A DNA stretch of 64,000 nt from NCBI GenBank assembly GCA_958450365.1, contig CAUEEP010000920.1:149501-213500 (forward strand), read 5' to 3'. Made by a program: the position numbers and the translations under genes. This stretch comes from Mesorhabditis belari (Eukaryota > Nematoda > Chromadorea > Rhabditida > Rhabditidae). This document shows, one piece after another, positions 1 through 11,070 of the stretch. The notes under the pieces were generated by a model. It was not told where the DNA came from. It did no database searches and was given only the letters and a program-made list of their open reading frames with translations. Each line of letters begins with the position of its first letter. Within the stretch, counting starts at the first letter, position 1.

Positions 1-1190
1 TTTGGACGTAAGACAACAAACAATTGATCACAAAATAACATCAAAACATTCTTGAAAAGAATTCATAATTATCGCCGTGATGACTTTAAAAAAGTTTGCT
101 TTCAACAGAGAAAACATAATGAAATATTTAGGAGAGACAAATTAGTGAAGCATTGTCTCACAATCTCTAGATTGTGAAAAGAGACAGCACTTGACAGAGA
201 TTGTCGGTGAAACAAAAACATAGTTCTTCTGTCGGTAATGGCTTAGAGCAGAAAGAAAATTTAAGAATATGTTAAAGGTAAGTGAATTGTCAAATATCAC
301 AAAGAGTCACTGATTGAATCTCTTTAGATTCTTTCACCATAAACCAAATCGATCTCAATTGCCTCTTTTTCGCTCCAAGGTTTCACGTCAAATGTATGCT
401 CAGCCGGTCATACATATTCAACGTTTTTGACATAATATTTTGAGACTTCATTGAGTTAATTTCAAAGGTGAATGCTTTCGTCATATGTATAGTCTAGAGG
501 AAGAGTTGTAAGTAAAGAGGAAGAGTTGTCATATCCTTTCAATCATACGATCACTCGTATGTAATATTTCAATGTATGTAGTACGTATCAGCATTGAATG
601 CACAAGACTTTTGCAATACTCTGTGTAATAAATGCATTCTCAAAAAAAGCGTTACATTGCAACTTTACTAGGCTTTACTGTCTATCTATTGGTTACCATT
701 TCAATTTTCAAAGAACTAGTCTAGCTGTTTTTTTCTCAAAACCACCTGCACATTATACTAAACGATTTCTTTTTATATCTTATCAAAGAGACAAAAAATT
801 GCCTCTGCAAACATTTGTATGTTTGTAAAAAGAGGACAATCATCAAAAGATTTGCAAATTTTTTTGATAAAAAGCCAAGATAAAAATGATGTCAAATTGA
901 AAACTATGACTCATCAAAAATTTCTTCAACGGTCTCTTAAGTGAATCCAAATTTTGAATGCGGCTTCGTAATGATAGCAGAAACAAGATAAAACATCAAC
1001 TCTAAAAAAGCTGACAAATGTTTTCAACAAGAAAATTTGTCTCCGGAAAGGCGCCGACTTTGTTGAATCTCATTTATTAGAAATCGATAGTGATTCTTTT
1101 TCTGGGAGCTAGTTTTAAAAACCTCTTTTTTTTATTTGAACCTCAACTTTTCCTGCTTAAAATGTTCGAATTGCTGTTTTCAAGTTCATA
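1..1190. other. Intergenic, no gene recognised
   Basis: AT-rich sequence with only short open frames of poor composition and no convincing splice pairs. I see no gene, RNA gene or repeat here that I can support. Confidence 0.5.
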
Positions 1191-1677
1191 TGTCGTAGCC
1201 GATTATGAATGAGTGAGTCTAGGAGCGTCCAACCATCAAGTATTTAGTAACATTCAACGCAGAATCATTAATAATTATGTTAAATTTTTTAAATTAGAAA
1301 GATTGGATAAAAAGAAAAAAAATTATGGGGCTTCAAAGTTTCTTCTTGAACAAAAAGTTTTTTTGCTCTAATTTTTTTCTTTTTATCAAACCTTGCTAAT
1401 TTTAAAAATTTAACATAATTATCAATGATTCTGCGTTGAATGATACTAAATACTTGATGGTTGGACGCTCCTAGACCCACTCATTCATAATCGGCTACGG
1501 GGGTCCCGCCGATTCGTTGTAGCGCCGGTAATTTTTTGGCCTAAACTCACAAATTTGGTACCAATCGACGCAGGATTTAATTCGTTACAAGATGATATAA
1601 TATTGTCCTCATACATTAAGGGGTTGCTCTACTAGAAAGATTTGCCAAAAAATTTCATTCATAATCGGCTACGACAT
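1191..1677. mobile_element. Foldback MITE with nested inverted repeats
   Basis: The ends are a 22-bp terminal inverted repeat: TGTCGTAGCCGATTATGAAT at 1191 and its reverse complement ending at 1677, with TA on both sides. Within it, 1197-1345 and about 1355-1500 form a second, long, near-perfect inverted duplication. The terminal motif therefore appears three times, the third ending at about 1500. There is no transposase frame. The structure fits a non-autonomous foldback or MITE-type DNA transposon; the superfamily is not clear. Confidence 0.75.
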
Positions 1678-2333
1678 ATACATGGATTAAATATGGTAAT
1701 ATTTTTTGTCTTTACTATCAATAAATGAAATTAAATTGAAGGGTATCGTTTGAATTTCCAGAATTCCTTTTCGTCTGAATTGAATTTCTTTAAAATTCAG
1801 ACCAAATAGGCCAAAGTATTCAGATAAAAGTATTTCCTTTTTATCCATTGAGAAATCTTTTCGTTTTCATGTACACCTTTTCCGACTCGTCACTTCTTTT
1901 CTGTCATTAAATGTTGAGTATTCTTTGTCATTTTCATATTTTTCTTCACCAGGCCCTTCCAATCACATTGAGTCAATTCAATTGTAAACAAAATTGTAAA
2001 CAAAACTGTAAACAAACTTTTGAGAAAACAAAACCATTTTCATGAATAAAAATTACAAATGAGATCAATTCCTCAATCTTAGCATTTGGGTAATTACTGG
2101 AAAATATAAAAGACGATATGAAGTGATTGTGAGCAATTTGAGAACTTTTTTGGAAAAATCCGTAAAGCCGTGAAATATTTTTGATGAACCCATTATGAAT
2201 ACAAGAAATGACAACAATAAATTAACCGTTTAATCCAAAGTTGCAATGGCATCGTTTATAAAAAATCATTGCCCTTTGTAACTATGTAAACACTCAAACA
2301 CAACAGTTAAATTAAAACGATTGGTAACTATTT
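1678..2333. other. Intergenic, 3' flank of the PABIR-like gene
   Basis: AT-rich, with short repeats such as three near-copies of AATTGTAAACAAAA around 1980-2015. No gene is recognised. It probably includes the 3' UTR of the minus-strand gene ending at 2334. Confidence 0.4.
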
Positions 2334-4898
2334 TCACGAATGATTAGATGCCTCGGGAGTCGATGAATCGATTGTTGGATCAGATATTGGAGGCTCGGTG
2401 ATATCCTTTATTGAACTTGGTGAATCATTGACATCATTGACATCATTCGTGAAACTATTCTCGATATCAGTGAGTGTTGATGGAAGATCTCCATGTCCAC
2501 TTACACAAGAAAGGGGAGTTGGTGGATTCTAAAGAGAATACATGCCATGTTTATTGAACTTTTTATTTTTAAATTATTTTAGATTTTAAGTGATTTGAAG
2601 CTCACCGTATCTATTCCACTCGCCATTGAAATTGATCCAGGATTTCCTTCAGTTTGAGCGCTTTCTAAAATGTTTCTACTTTGCTGGAAAGATTATCAAG
2701 TTTCAGTGAGTTAATTCTAATATGCAAATCAACGAACCATTTGAGAAAGGTCTTGCAAATGGATCGGATGTATCAAGGAGTGGTTCAGATGTCTCTTCCA
2801 TTGGTGTTTCTCCGCCCTCTTGATCTCGAGAAGATGAAGGAGAAGAGTCCAAGGAAATTCTTCTCAATAATTCGGGTCGTTTTGGTTGTGCAAATAGCAT
2901 TGAGGTACTAAATTGAAAAAAATGACTTGACTTGCTCAGTTAGCCACTTACCTTGGTTGGGTAAAATCGACAGCAATCGGCGCACCTCCAGGAAATGAGG
3001 AAAATGGACGCTCTTGTACAAGAGGACTCGTTGCACCTCTGAAATTATCTTATTTGTTAATTAGTTAGATAAATCGTCGAATACCTAGGGTATTGCAAGC
3101 CACATATTCTCTTTATTTCTCCATTTTCTCCATTTCCCGCCATTTCATTCATTCGTCTCTTCAAAGATCTTGGTGGGCCAGCGATTGGTGACGGTGATTG
3201 TGATCGGAGTCTAACACTTTACAAAATTTATTTAATGCAATAAAAGGTTCTTTTAATGTTTTAAAAACCTTATTAATCGATTTCTTAAAAGTACCTCATT
3301 AATCGATTTCTCGACGGACTTCTAGTTGGACTGGGACTTGGAGAGTACGGGATATTCGATCTCACAAAGGTGTGCGTTGAAGGAGAGTAACATTGCTGAA
3401 ATGAAAGTTTTACTCAATATGATAATGTTTATGACTCACTTTAGCTGGTTCATATCGCGTCGGACTTGGTGAACAAGAATGCGGAAGAAAAGCGTTATTC
3501 ATGATTGCGACAGTGATTGGTTCAGAGACGGAGCTGTTCCTTCGGCCATTATTTGAAGTGCTGAAAAGCATTTAGTTTCATTGGATTGCACATTAAATAT
3601 TACATCTCGCATTTTCCTTTTTCCCTGACCAACCTCGTACTATCGGGTCTCCTTTCTTGTTCTTCGATGCTCAGCTCATCCCATTGAGCAGATACTTTTT
3701 GTGTGGCTTTCAATAGGCGTTCATGTGATATCTAAATTTAAAATAATGAAATGTTTATGTGCCATTTTGAAACTGTAGTGTACTTATAAATCTAGTATTA
3801 ACCTCGCTATCGACCGAACACGAGGATTCTCTTCGAATGTTGGCGAGCCGACCTCGAGGGGCATCTGTTGGTCGTAGTAAACTCAACTGTTCCTGAATAT
3901 AAACTTTGACATCATAAATATACCTCAATTACTTTATTGAAAAATGACAATTCACCAACCTGCGACTGAGAAGGTCTTCTCGATTGTGGTCCTTCGTGAT
4001 CGAATGGCTCATCATCATCGGTGGACGATTCTCCAGAAGAGAGTCCTCTTTCATGACTTCGAGATTCTCTGAAACTCATACATTAATCCAATCATATGTA
4101 CAAATATTTAATATATTTATTTTCAGAATGCATTTTTTCAAAATAGCTCCCTACCTAAATCTTCTTGACGACTCGCTGAGTTCTCTCGGTTGTTGGGCAT
4201 CGAATGAAGATCTAGATGAGCTTTCAGAATCGTTTGGAATACCTAAAAAGTGCTCTTTGTTTCTGAAAGCTAATTATGTTTAACATTTAAAACCACAAAA
4301 ATCTTGTTGACTAACCGATGGCATAGTTCTCTTGACGATTCAAAGCACCAATCATCGATGGAGATGGATAGGGATTTATGAATCTAAAAGTTATTTCTCA
4401 AATCTATTATATAGAAAAGAGCAGTGTCTGTCCGCCCGTTTGTATATGATATATATAATATAGTTGTGCTATTTGAAATAAAAAATTTTAAAAGTCAAAA
4501 TTGAGTGGAACTACGAGGGTTCGACTCCTGGGTCGTGTGGTCCGTGGACAAACGCGATCCCGACTGCGCCACGGCAAAAAAGCCGTGAAGTCCGCTATTA
4601 GGCGGGCGTTACCGCTGGCAATCAATAGATTTCGTTGAATCTTTTGGCGATATGTTATAATTTCCTACGGTGATTGAGAAGTGACAGGCAATTGCTCGAC
4701 CGAATCGAAGTCGCTCTTGATCGAATATTCTGAAGGTGATTTGGGAAATGGAGATGAGCCAATGGGTGGTTCTTAAAATATATTGTGTAGAGATTAATCA
4801 ATTTGCTTTTTTTGTGTTCCATTTAACTCAACAATCACTCAGTTCTACCAACCTGACGGCTCTGCTTCCGAACATCCACTTGCTGCCATAGTTTCCAT
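2334..4898 (-). CDS. PABIR/FAM122-family protein, likely PP2A regulator
   Basis: Multi-exon minus-strand gene. ATG is at 4898-4896, only 10 nt after a TTTTAG acceptor (probable trans-splice site), and the TGA stop ends at 2334. The first exon begins METMAASG. Conserved blocks follow in family order: a helix SEISHERLLKATQKVSAQWD (like the PP2A-B55-binding helix of FAM122A), then SPSPTRYEPAKQCYSPS, FVRSNI, SPSPSPTRSPSRNR, a second SPTR/RSQSP-like stretch, GPPRSLKRRMNEM, and a long acidic Ser/Pro-rich tail. Human FAM122A (PABIR1) carries the equivalent KQCFSPS, PSPTR and LKRK signatures and is known to bind and inhibit PP2A-B55. I recognised the family by these motifs; the PP2A role here is inferred. 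The protein is mostly disordered. A SINE lies in the second intron. Exon borders are partly approximate, so confidence is higher for the family than for the exact protein. Confidence 0.78.
4407..4632 (-). mobile_element. tRNA-derived SINE in an intron of the PABIR-like gene
   Basis: Read on the minus strand, the head is tRNA-like: an A-box-like TGGCGCAGTCGG and, about 40 nt on, a B-box-like GAGTCGAACCC. An AT-rich body follows, ending in the tail CTCTTTTCTATATAATAG-like sequence next to a GGACAGACAC run. The same head and tail recur at 38746-39270, 56530-56640 (head only) and 59720-59925 (tail only). Confidence 0.65.
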
Positions 4899-6698
4899 AA
4901 TTTTATCTAAAACCAAAGAAATAAATAACTAAAGTGTTTAAAAACAAGAAATACAAACTAAGATCATTGCTAAAGCAAAAGGAGAAATCGTAATATCGAC
5001 TGGTCACACACCAAAAAAAGTGCTGAGAACGACTACGCACGTGTTTTTATTTACGACAAATGACCACAGGAGAGAAGAGAAAAGAGAGAGATCAAGAGAA
5101 AGGGGCAATGTTTAGGAAAAGGGAATTGAGGGTTGCTTGGATTGAATGGCATTAGGAAAGAGAAAGGATATGTATAGTTATGATCAAAGTTTCGATTGGG
5201 GAACGCCGTAGGCAGAGTGAATTGTAGTGGTTGGAATCAATTAATTAGGGCTGGGTCAAAGATCTTTAGACAGAATGACCTAGGCACCCTAAAATGGTTC
5301 ACTCTGTAGCCTATCGTTTGTAAAAATACAAACTATCATAATCAGTTTCCCATTGTCAGCGTGAAAATCGAAACAACGACGAGATATTAGTATGGAAAAC
5401 CCTCCGAACGAAAAATAATCATATTGCAAGAAAAAGGGTCATAGACGACGCGTAATCTTTTGGTCAAAAAGTTATTTTGATTGAATGAGTGGGCATTTAG
5501 ATGTCCACTATTAGATTATTAGATGCTAACTTTCACAATAATATAATAGCAAGAAAGAACGCACAAACCTCAAACCAATCCATCAACCACACAAAACTTG
5601 TACTCGCTTCCAAAAGCTTTTCTAGGAAAATCTTTTATGTTTTTTGGGCTGAGCGTGGGTCTTTTGGGAAATGCATTTCCAACGAAGGGAATTGAGAAAA
5701 AGGAGAGCATGATATCGATATCTCGCTTGGGAGTCTCTTTTCTTTCTCTTTATGAATTCTCAGTTTTATACAAAAACCTTTTAGTTTAAAGTCGATTTTA
5801 CCCAACCAAGGTACTTTTTTGGCTTCAAACACGCATTCCCACATTTTTGAGTAAAACTTTAGGCTTGCTTTTCAAATTACAAATTCAATTGTAAGCTGGT
5901 AGTTGATAATTTTAAAAGCTTACTCAAAACTCAACCAGTTTAAAGTATTAAAAGTCAAAAATGATTATAATTCCCTTTTTACTGAAAACCGAGATTCTAT
6001 TGGATTAGAGAGGGAGTTTTTCTTTTTCTCCTTTCAAATAACTTGTTCACATCATTTTTCCTTTTTTTCTTTTCATGCCTCAGCAGTTTTCCAGTTCTTT
6101 TCCAAGGTCCAGGCACGGATTTCCGCATTTTCTTTTTTTCTTTTGTGTTCGTCGGTTGCCTAGGTCCTGTGAATGTTGTGAAATATTTTAATCTTTTTTA
6201 ATTTGGTCTTACATTGTGCGTTTTCCTAATGTATTATAGTTATAATTGATTTGTGAATAAGATTGACATTTTAAAAGGTTTAATGATCAAATGTATTCAG
6301 AGGCACAAAGTAAAAAATAGGTTTTCTTTAGCTTCAGTTTGATGGATTGGTCTTTTCTTCGGAATATTCTAAGATACCAACTCCAATAGTAAGCAGTGAT
6401 GACCAAAAGGAGGGCAATTCTCGTTGATTAACGACCTCACTCGGAAGACATCAATTCGGAAAGAGAAAACTAGGACAACCTAATATTTACTTCTTCTAGT
6501 ATGGTTGAATAATCAAGTAAGCGATGGGATTAAATCAAGATTCTGTTTATGTTGCATTCGAGGATCTCGACGCCTCTAGGTGATGAGTTATCTTTTATTC
6601 AACCAGTTAAAGTTAAGCGACTTGGGGTTTTTAAGCAAAGATTGAAACGTTTGCACAAACAATTGTTCAATTGTTCACAAACAATTGTTCAATTTCAG
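4899..6698. other. Divergent intergenic region
   Basis: It separates the 5' end of the minus-strand PABIR-like gene from the plus-strand beta-lactamase-like gene and so probably holds promoters for both. I see purine-rich runs (5070-5110) and pyrimidine-rich runs (6010-6150) but no coding sequence. The first exon of the downstream gene may lie near its right end. Confidence 0.4.
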
Positions 6699-8490
6699 TC
6701 AGCAAGCTGGATCCTTGTCTCATTTCTTTCCTTGTGCCGGGCATATAAAACTCGAGTTCCAGAAAGTTGCCGATAAATTCAGGTAAGAAAACAGAACAAA
6801 ATTCAAAGCTCTCTACAAGATACCCTACTGTTTAACAAAGTGTTTTTTAGCAGTCTGTTGCGAGAAGGACATGAGAGACTCGGTTGTTCATTTGCTGCCT
6901 ATTATAAAGGCCAGTTAGTTGTACACCTATGGGGAGGGTGGATAAATGAAGAAAAGGATAAGAAATGGGATGAACACACAAGGACGGTTCTCTTCTCTTG
7001 CACAAAGGTTCGTTGGAAAGTCTGTGTTTCAATTGTGCTTTTGTTTGAAATTTAGAGTGTTTCTACTATTGTCCTTCATTATGTACTGGATAGAGCAAAC
7101 GTTTCGGTGAATCGAAAAGTTTCCGACTTTTGGCCTGAATACGGGCGACATGGAAAAGAGGAAACAACTATTCTACAGGTTTTACATCATCAAGTGAGTA
7201 AATTAAGACAATTGTAATGTCACTTGTAATGACAATTGTGATTCCTTTCGAAAATCTTACTTACTACCGAAGTAGGCTGGAATCCCATTCACCGACTCTG
7301 GCCCTTTGGCTCAAAATGATATGATGAATCCAGAAAGAATGAGTCGATACTTCGAGGAAGCGATTCCAATATGGAAACCCGGGACACATGTAACACTTAT
7401 TTTTACAATAGCACACACGGCATATTCAGACTGGTTATCATGCTCTGACCTATGGCTTTCTTTTGGATCAAATTTCTCGAAGAATTGATCCGCAAAGAAG
7501 AGGAATTGCTGAGATCTTTCATGCAGATATTATAGGGCAATACGGTATATAAATAGACTATTATTTTCAAAATATTATTAATCTTTCAAAAATAAAAGTT
7601 TTTTAGATATAAAAGATATTTCTATTGGGCTATCTAAAGATGAGTTGCCTCATCCAACAGTGGCCACAGTCTATAATCCTAATGAAGATGATTTGAAAAA
7701 GGCTGAGATTAAGAACCCGTTGGCGCATAAAAGGTTGTTTGAAATTTAAACCTGAAAAGAAGATAGATACTTTGTGAATGAAGAGTGATGATTTCAGGTA
7801 CTTCTTGTCCTACAATGACTATAACAAAAGACTTTACAAACAATGGTCCTTTATAAAAATTGACGATGTATTTTTATTTTTTTTCTTAATGAAAATCAGA
7901 AAGATTCTAGTATAATCTCAAAGAGAATCAATGCCTTCAAATGCCATCAAATATGGGAATTGGATCAGCGAAGGGATTGGCTGAAGTGCACTCATTGGTG
8001 GCCACAAGAAAGTTGTTGAACCACAAGGTGTACCGATGTTGATCCAAAGTTTTCACTTATTTTTTTTCAGTTTTATGATATTGTGATGGGCCCAGTCCTT
8101 GTCAATGAAATGGACACCATCAATCAGTATGAAGAAAATAAAGGATTTGGATGGCAATGGACACGAAATCCATGGGTTTGTATAAAATAGTGTTTGTTGA
8201 CTTATTGTCAGTTTCAGGGTGAATGGATCTTTGGCCATTCGGGACATGGAGGCCAAAATGTGAAAATTGACTGTCATCACCAACTAGCGTTTGCATTTGT
8301 CTGTAATGGATTGCATGTGGCTGATGCTGGTTAGTCAATTTCAAGACTTGTTTTAATCCTAGAAACTATTAAATCGTTAGTTATTCCTGCTAAAATATGC
8401 AAAATTTTAGACCTTGTCTTCACATTTTCTCAACTGCAAGCCGAGCTTTATGAGTGTGTAAAACTGTTAGAAACCACGAATGGCTCATAA
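6699..8490 (+). CDS. Serine beta-lactamase-like (LACT-type) protein, 5' end unresolved
   Basis: Eleven exons keep frame throughout: 6699-6782, 6851-7007, 7056-7193, 7276-7389, 7430-7544, 7607-7733, 7798-7867, 7911-8027, 8071-8175, 8218-8329 and 8411-8490, ending in TAA. This gives about 405 residues, so the protein is near full length. It belongs to the beta-lactamase-related family (PF00144), expanded in nematodes as lact genes. Visible family signatures are YYKGQLVVHLWGGW near the N-terminus, the catalytic SxxK as SCTK (end of exon 2), the Tyr motif GYHALTYG, and HSGHGGQN for the HxG triad box. The nematode members are not antibiotic-resistance enzymes; hydrolase or esterase activity is an inference. 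The first recognised exon has no Met, so a further upstream exon is expected. It is convergent with the aldo-keto reductase, 97 bp away. Intron 4 is only 40 nt. Confidence 0.85.
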
Positions 8491-8587
8491 TGATGGTTTT
8501 GTGAAAGATAAATGTTTTTAGTCATGCATCTCCAGTGTAACGTTTTAGTGTTATCTATTTCAATCATCAAACTTTCTTCAGTTGAAC

Positions 8588-9864
8588 CTAATCCACAATT
8601 TCTTTGATCGTTGCCGAGTCAGTGACAAATTTCGGATCTCCACAATTCTTGTGTCCAATTGTTCCCTTTAGCATTAAAGCTTCGATGTCTTCGGGATTCA
8701 TTTTCTATAAGATTCTTTGAGTTTTCCTTTAAATATCTTATGGTTAGTCTTACAATTTGATTCGCCTTTCGGTTTTCAAGAATATGCTCTTTTGTTGTGG
8801 CTCTTGTGAGAACACTAAAAATTAACAGTTCAATGATACGCTCATTAGATCAAACAGATCTATTATTAGATCAAACATATCTATTATTAGATCAAACAAC
8901 TTTCATACCTCATCCCTCGATTTAGAGGAAAAACAAATTGGAGAAGCTTTGGTGTAATATCGTATTTTTTGGCAATGGCCTCAATTTTCGGTTGTCGATA
9001 GTTGGCGATCGCTTTTTCGGGAGTCAAATGTAAATTGCAGGCGTAAGCCTAAAATACGATTACTTCTGCAGCCTAATTATAAGTCTACCTGAAAAATGAT
9101 TCCTTTCTCCTGGCAATAGTCCACCAAGGAGTTCACCTGATAGTGAAAATGATATTCACATTGATTAACAGCTGGAGAGACCTAAAAAACCTCTAGGGTT
9201 ATCGATTAATGGTAAGACCGTGGCATAGCTGAGCAAGTCTTCCAAATGATGTCTCATCCAATTTGACACACCAATTGATCGAAGTTTTCCAAGATCTGAA
9301 GATTAAAATATTTTCGAATAAAAGCTGATCTAGTACTGTAATATTTCTCTAGAGCCTTCCATGTTCCCCTTCTGTTTGTCATATTGTGAAGGGGATTAGA
9401 CCAATCAACGGGCATCGCTCCAGGCCAATGAATCAACATAAGATCAAGATAGGAAAAATTGAGCTTCTCCAAAGATCTGAAAATGTGTTAATTATCATAC
9501 GGCTCTTAAGAGTGCAAAGTAGTGTACAGCTTTGGTTCTTCGACTTAATAAGAACTCACTCGATGATTGATGGTTCTGCTTTTGGCCCTTGGTGAATATT
9601 GTGCACTTTTGAAGATAAAAAGATATCTTCCCTGCAAAAGAAATTGCTTACGATAGTTAAGTTATTGGTAAAACCTTTTCAACCCATGCTTTGGGAGAAG
9701 AGCGTTGAAGGCTCGACCGGTGATTTCTTCGTTGTCTAAAGGTTCGGATTTCCATGTTTCATTACTTCGCATTTCTCACTGTAAGCTTGAGCAGTATCAA
9801 AAGTTCTATATCCAGCTGCCAAAGCATCATCGATCACACGATAAATTGTGTCATAGTCGGTGAT
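8588..9864 (-). CDS. Aldo-keto reductase family protein, first exon not found
   Basis: Minus-strand exons spell out an aldo-keto reductase, an NADPH-dependent TIM-barrel enzyme reducing aldehydes and ketones. The catalytic tetrad is present: Asp in RTFDTAQAY, Tyr in AQAYNNEEITG, Lys in LSSKVHN and His in LMLIHWPGAMP. Further family blocks are IGVSNW, VSPAVNQCEYHFHYQ, YCQEKGIIFQAYACNLHLTP and VLTRATTKEHILEN, with a TAG stop ending at 8588. Two introns are very short: 9182-9218 (37 nt) and a 45-nt one that splits the AQAY-NNEE motif. The usual N-terminal GLGTW strand and start codon were not found upstream of ITDYDTIY; an in-frame TAG lies just before it, at the presumed acceptor. Either the first exon lies further upstream or the gene is 5'-truncated. 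Confidence 0.8.
8850..8905. repeat. Short tandem repeat in AKR intron
   Basis: About 2.5 copies of a 21-bp unit around ATCTATTATTAGATCAAACA, within an intron of the aldo-keto reductase gene. Confidence 0.6.
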
Positions 9865-11070
9865 CTAGACGGTGTTTACTGGTGAGACCTTAGAAAAAAA
9901 GTACAAAATATCCCATTCAACTTATAAGACAATTCCCACCATCCACAGTCCAAACACCAATTTCTCAGCTTTTTTTTCAACATAATCCCTCCCTCGATAA
10001 TCATAATCGGCTTGCAAACTAAACAGAAAATTGGTTCAATCAAAACTTTTTGTATACAAACCCGGTTGATAAAGTTACAAGAGTTAACAAATAAAGGTTC
10101 ATTTTTACAAAAAAATTGCCTGTGAAGACTTGTGCCAGTAATAATGTGCAAGCTCTTTGGAAAGTTGACTATATAAAGCCATTCCTCTACTCATTCACAG
10201 CAATAAGTTTTTATGCACATCTCTGTAGAGATGAAAACCTTTGATAAACAATTTTCAACTCATTTTCCGACATGTTTATGGCTTCAAGGGTTTTATCTTT
10301 CAGAGGGCGCTAAAACTGCGAGTTGAAATTGTTATCAAAGGTTTACATCTTTACTCTACATCTTTCATCTCTGTAAAAATGACCTTTGATAAACAATTTT
10401 CAATTCATTTTCAGCAACAAGTTTTTATGCGCATCTCTGTAAAGATGAAATCCTTTGAATGAAATTAAACAAACCAAAACACAGAATTTCTCTTTCTTTA
10501 CGATAAGGTTTTACTTATGATTGAGAGTCGAAAGTTGATCCACCAGTAATCATTAAGGTTAACTTGGAAAGTTGGAATTGGGTGCCATTTATTTAACCTC
10601 GGGATATTTTGAAGATGCTGCAGTGGAACCATGAAAAGAGCCTAACCACCTAGTCAGCCTAATATTGAAAGTTGAAAAAAGGTTGATCTCACTGTTTTCT
10701 CTATTGTGTGAAACTTCAAAGCAGGATTACAAATTTTGGTTGCCTATTTCCTGTAATCATTCAAATTTCTGTTATCCTTTTACTTGACTTTAATTGTCAT
10801 ACAGTATGACAGTGATACTTTTAAAACTTTCTTATCCTAAAGTTTCTTTTTTGTCATAGACATCCTCTTCACTCAAATTCCCCGAGCCTCCACAAACTTT
10901 CTTTGTGCAATCGTCTTTTCTTGGCGCTTCTCTCACTTTGCTCTTTTCTTTCACCCATTCCCCGTTCTTGTTGTAGTTCGTATACGCTAAGGCATAAATT
11001 TATTTTAGCTAAAGTTTTACCCATAGTTTGTTCTTGCTTATTTATCCGTCAAATTTTAGATTCGGGTAAA
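9865..11070. other. Intergenic region with a diverged inverted/direct repeat
   Basis: No confirmed gene. Between about 10205 and 10460, the phrases CATCTCTGTAGAGATGAAA and CCTTTGATAAACAATTTTCA recur with small changes in both orientations, suggesting a decayed repeat. The right end is the upstream region of the ATP synthase gene. Confidence 0.45.
11052..11059 (+). promoter_or_regulatory. Probable spliced-leader acceptor of the ATP synthase F6 gene
   Basis: AATTTTAG ends at 11059, eleven bases before the ATG at 11071, and I see no coding upstream exon. In nematodes such an isolated acceptor close to the start is the usual mark of SL trans-splicing. It could instead be the end of a 5' UTR intron. 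Confidence 0.5.

Noticed and set aside
6699..8490. Bacterial-type antibiotic-resistance gene gained by transfer
   Set aside because: The SxxK and HxG motifs are those of the beta-lactamase-related family that is common in nematodes; the gene is rich in introns and matches local composition.
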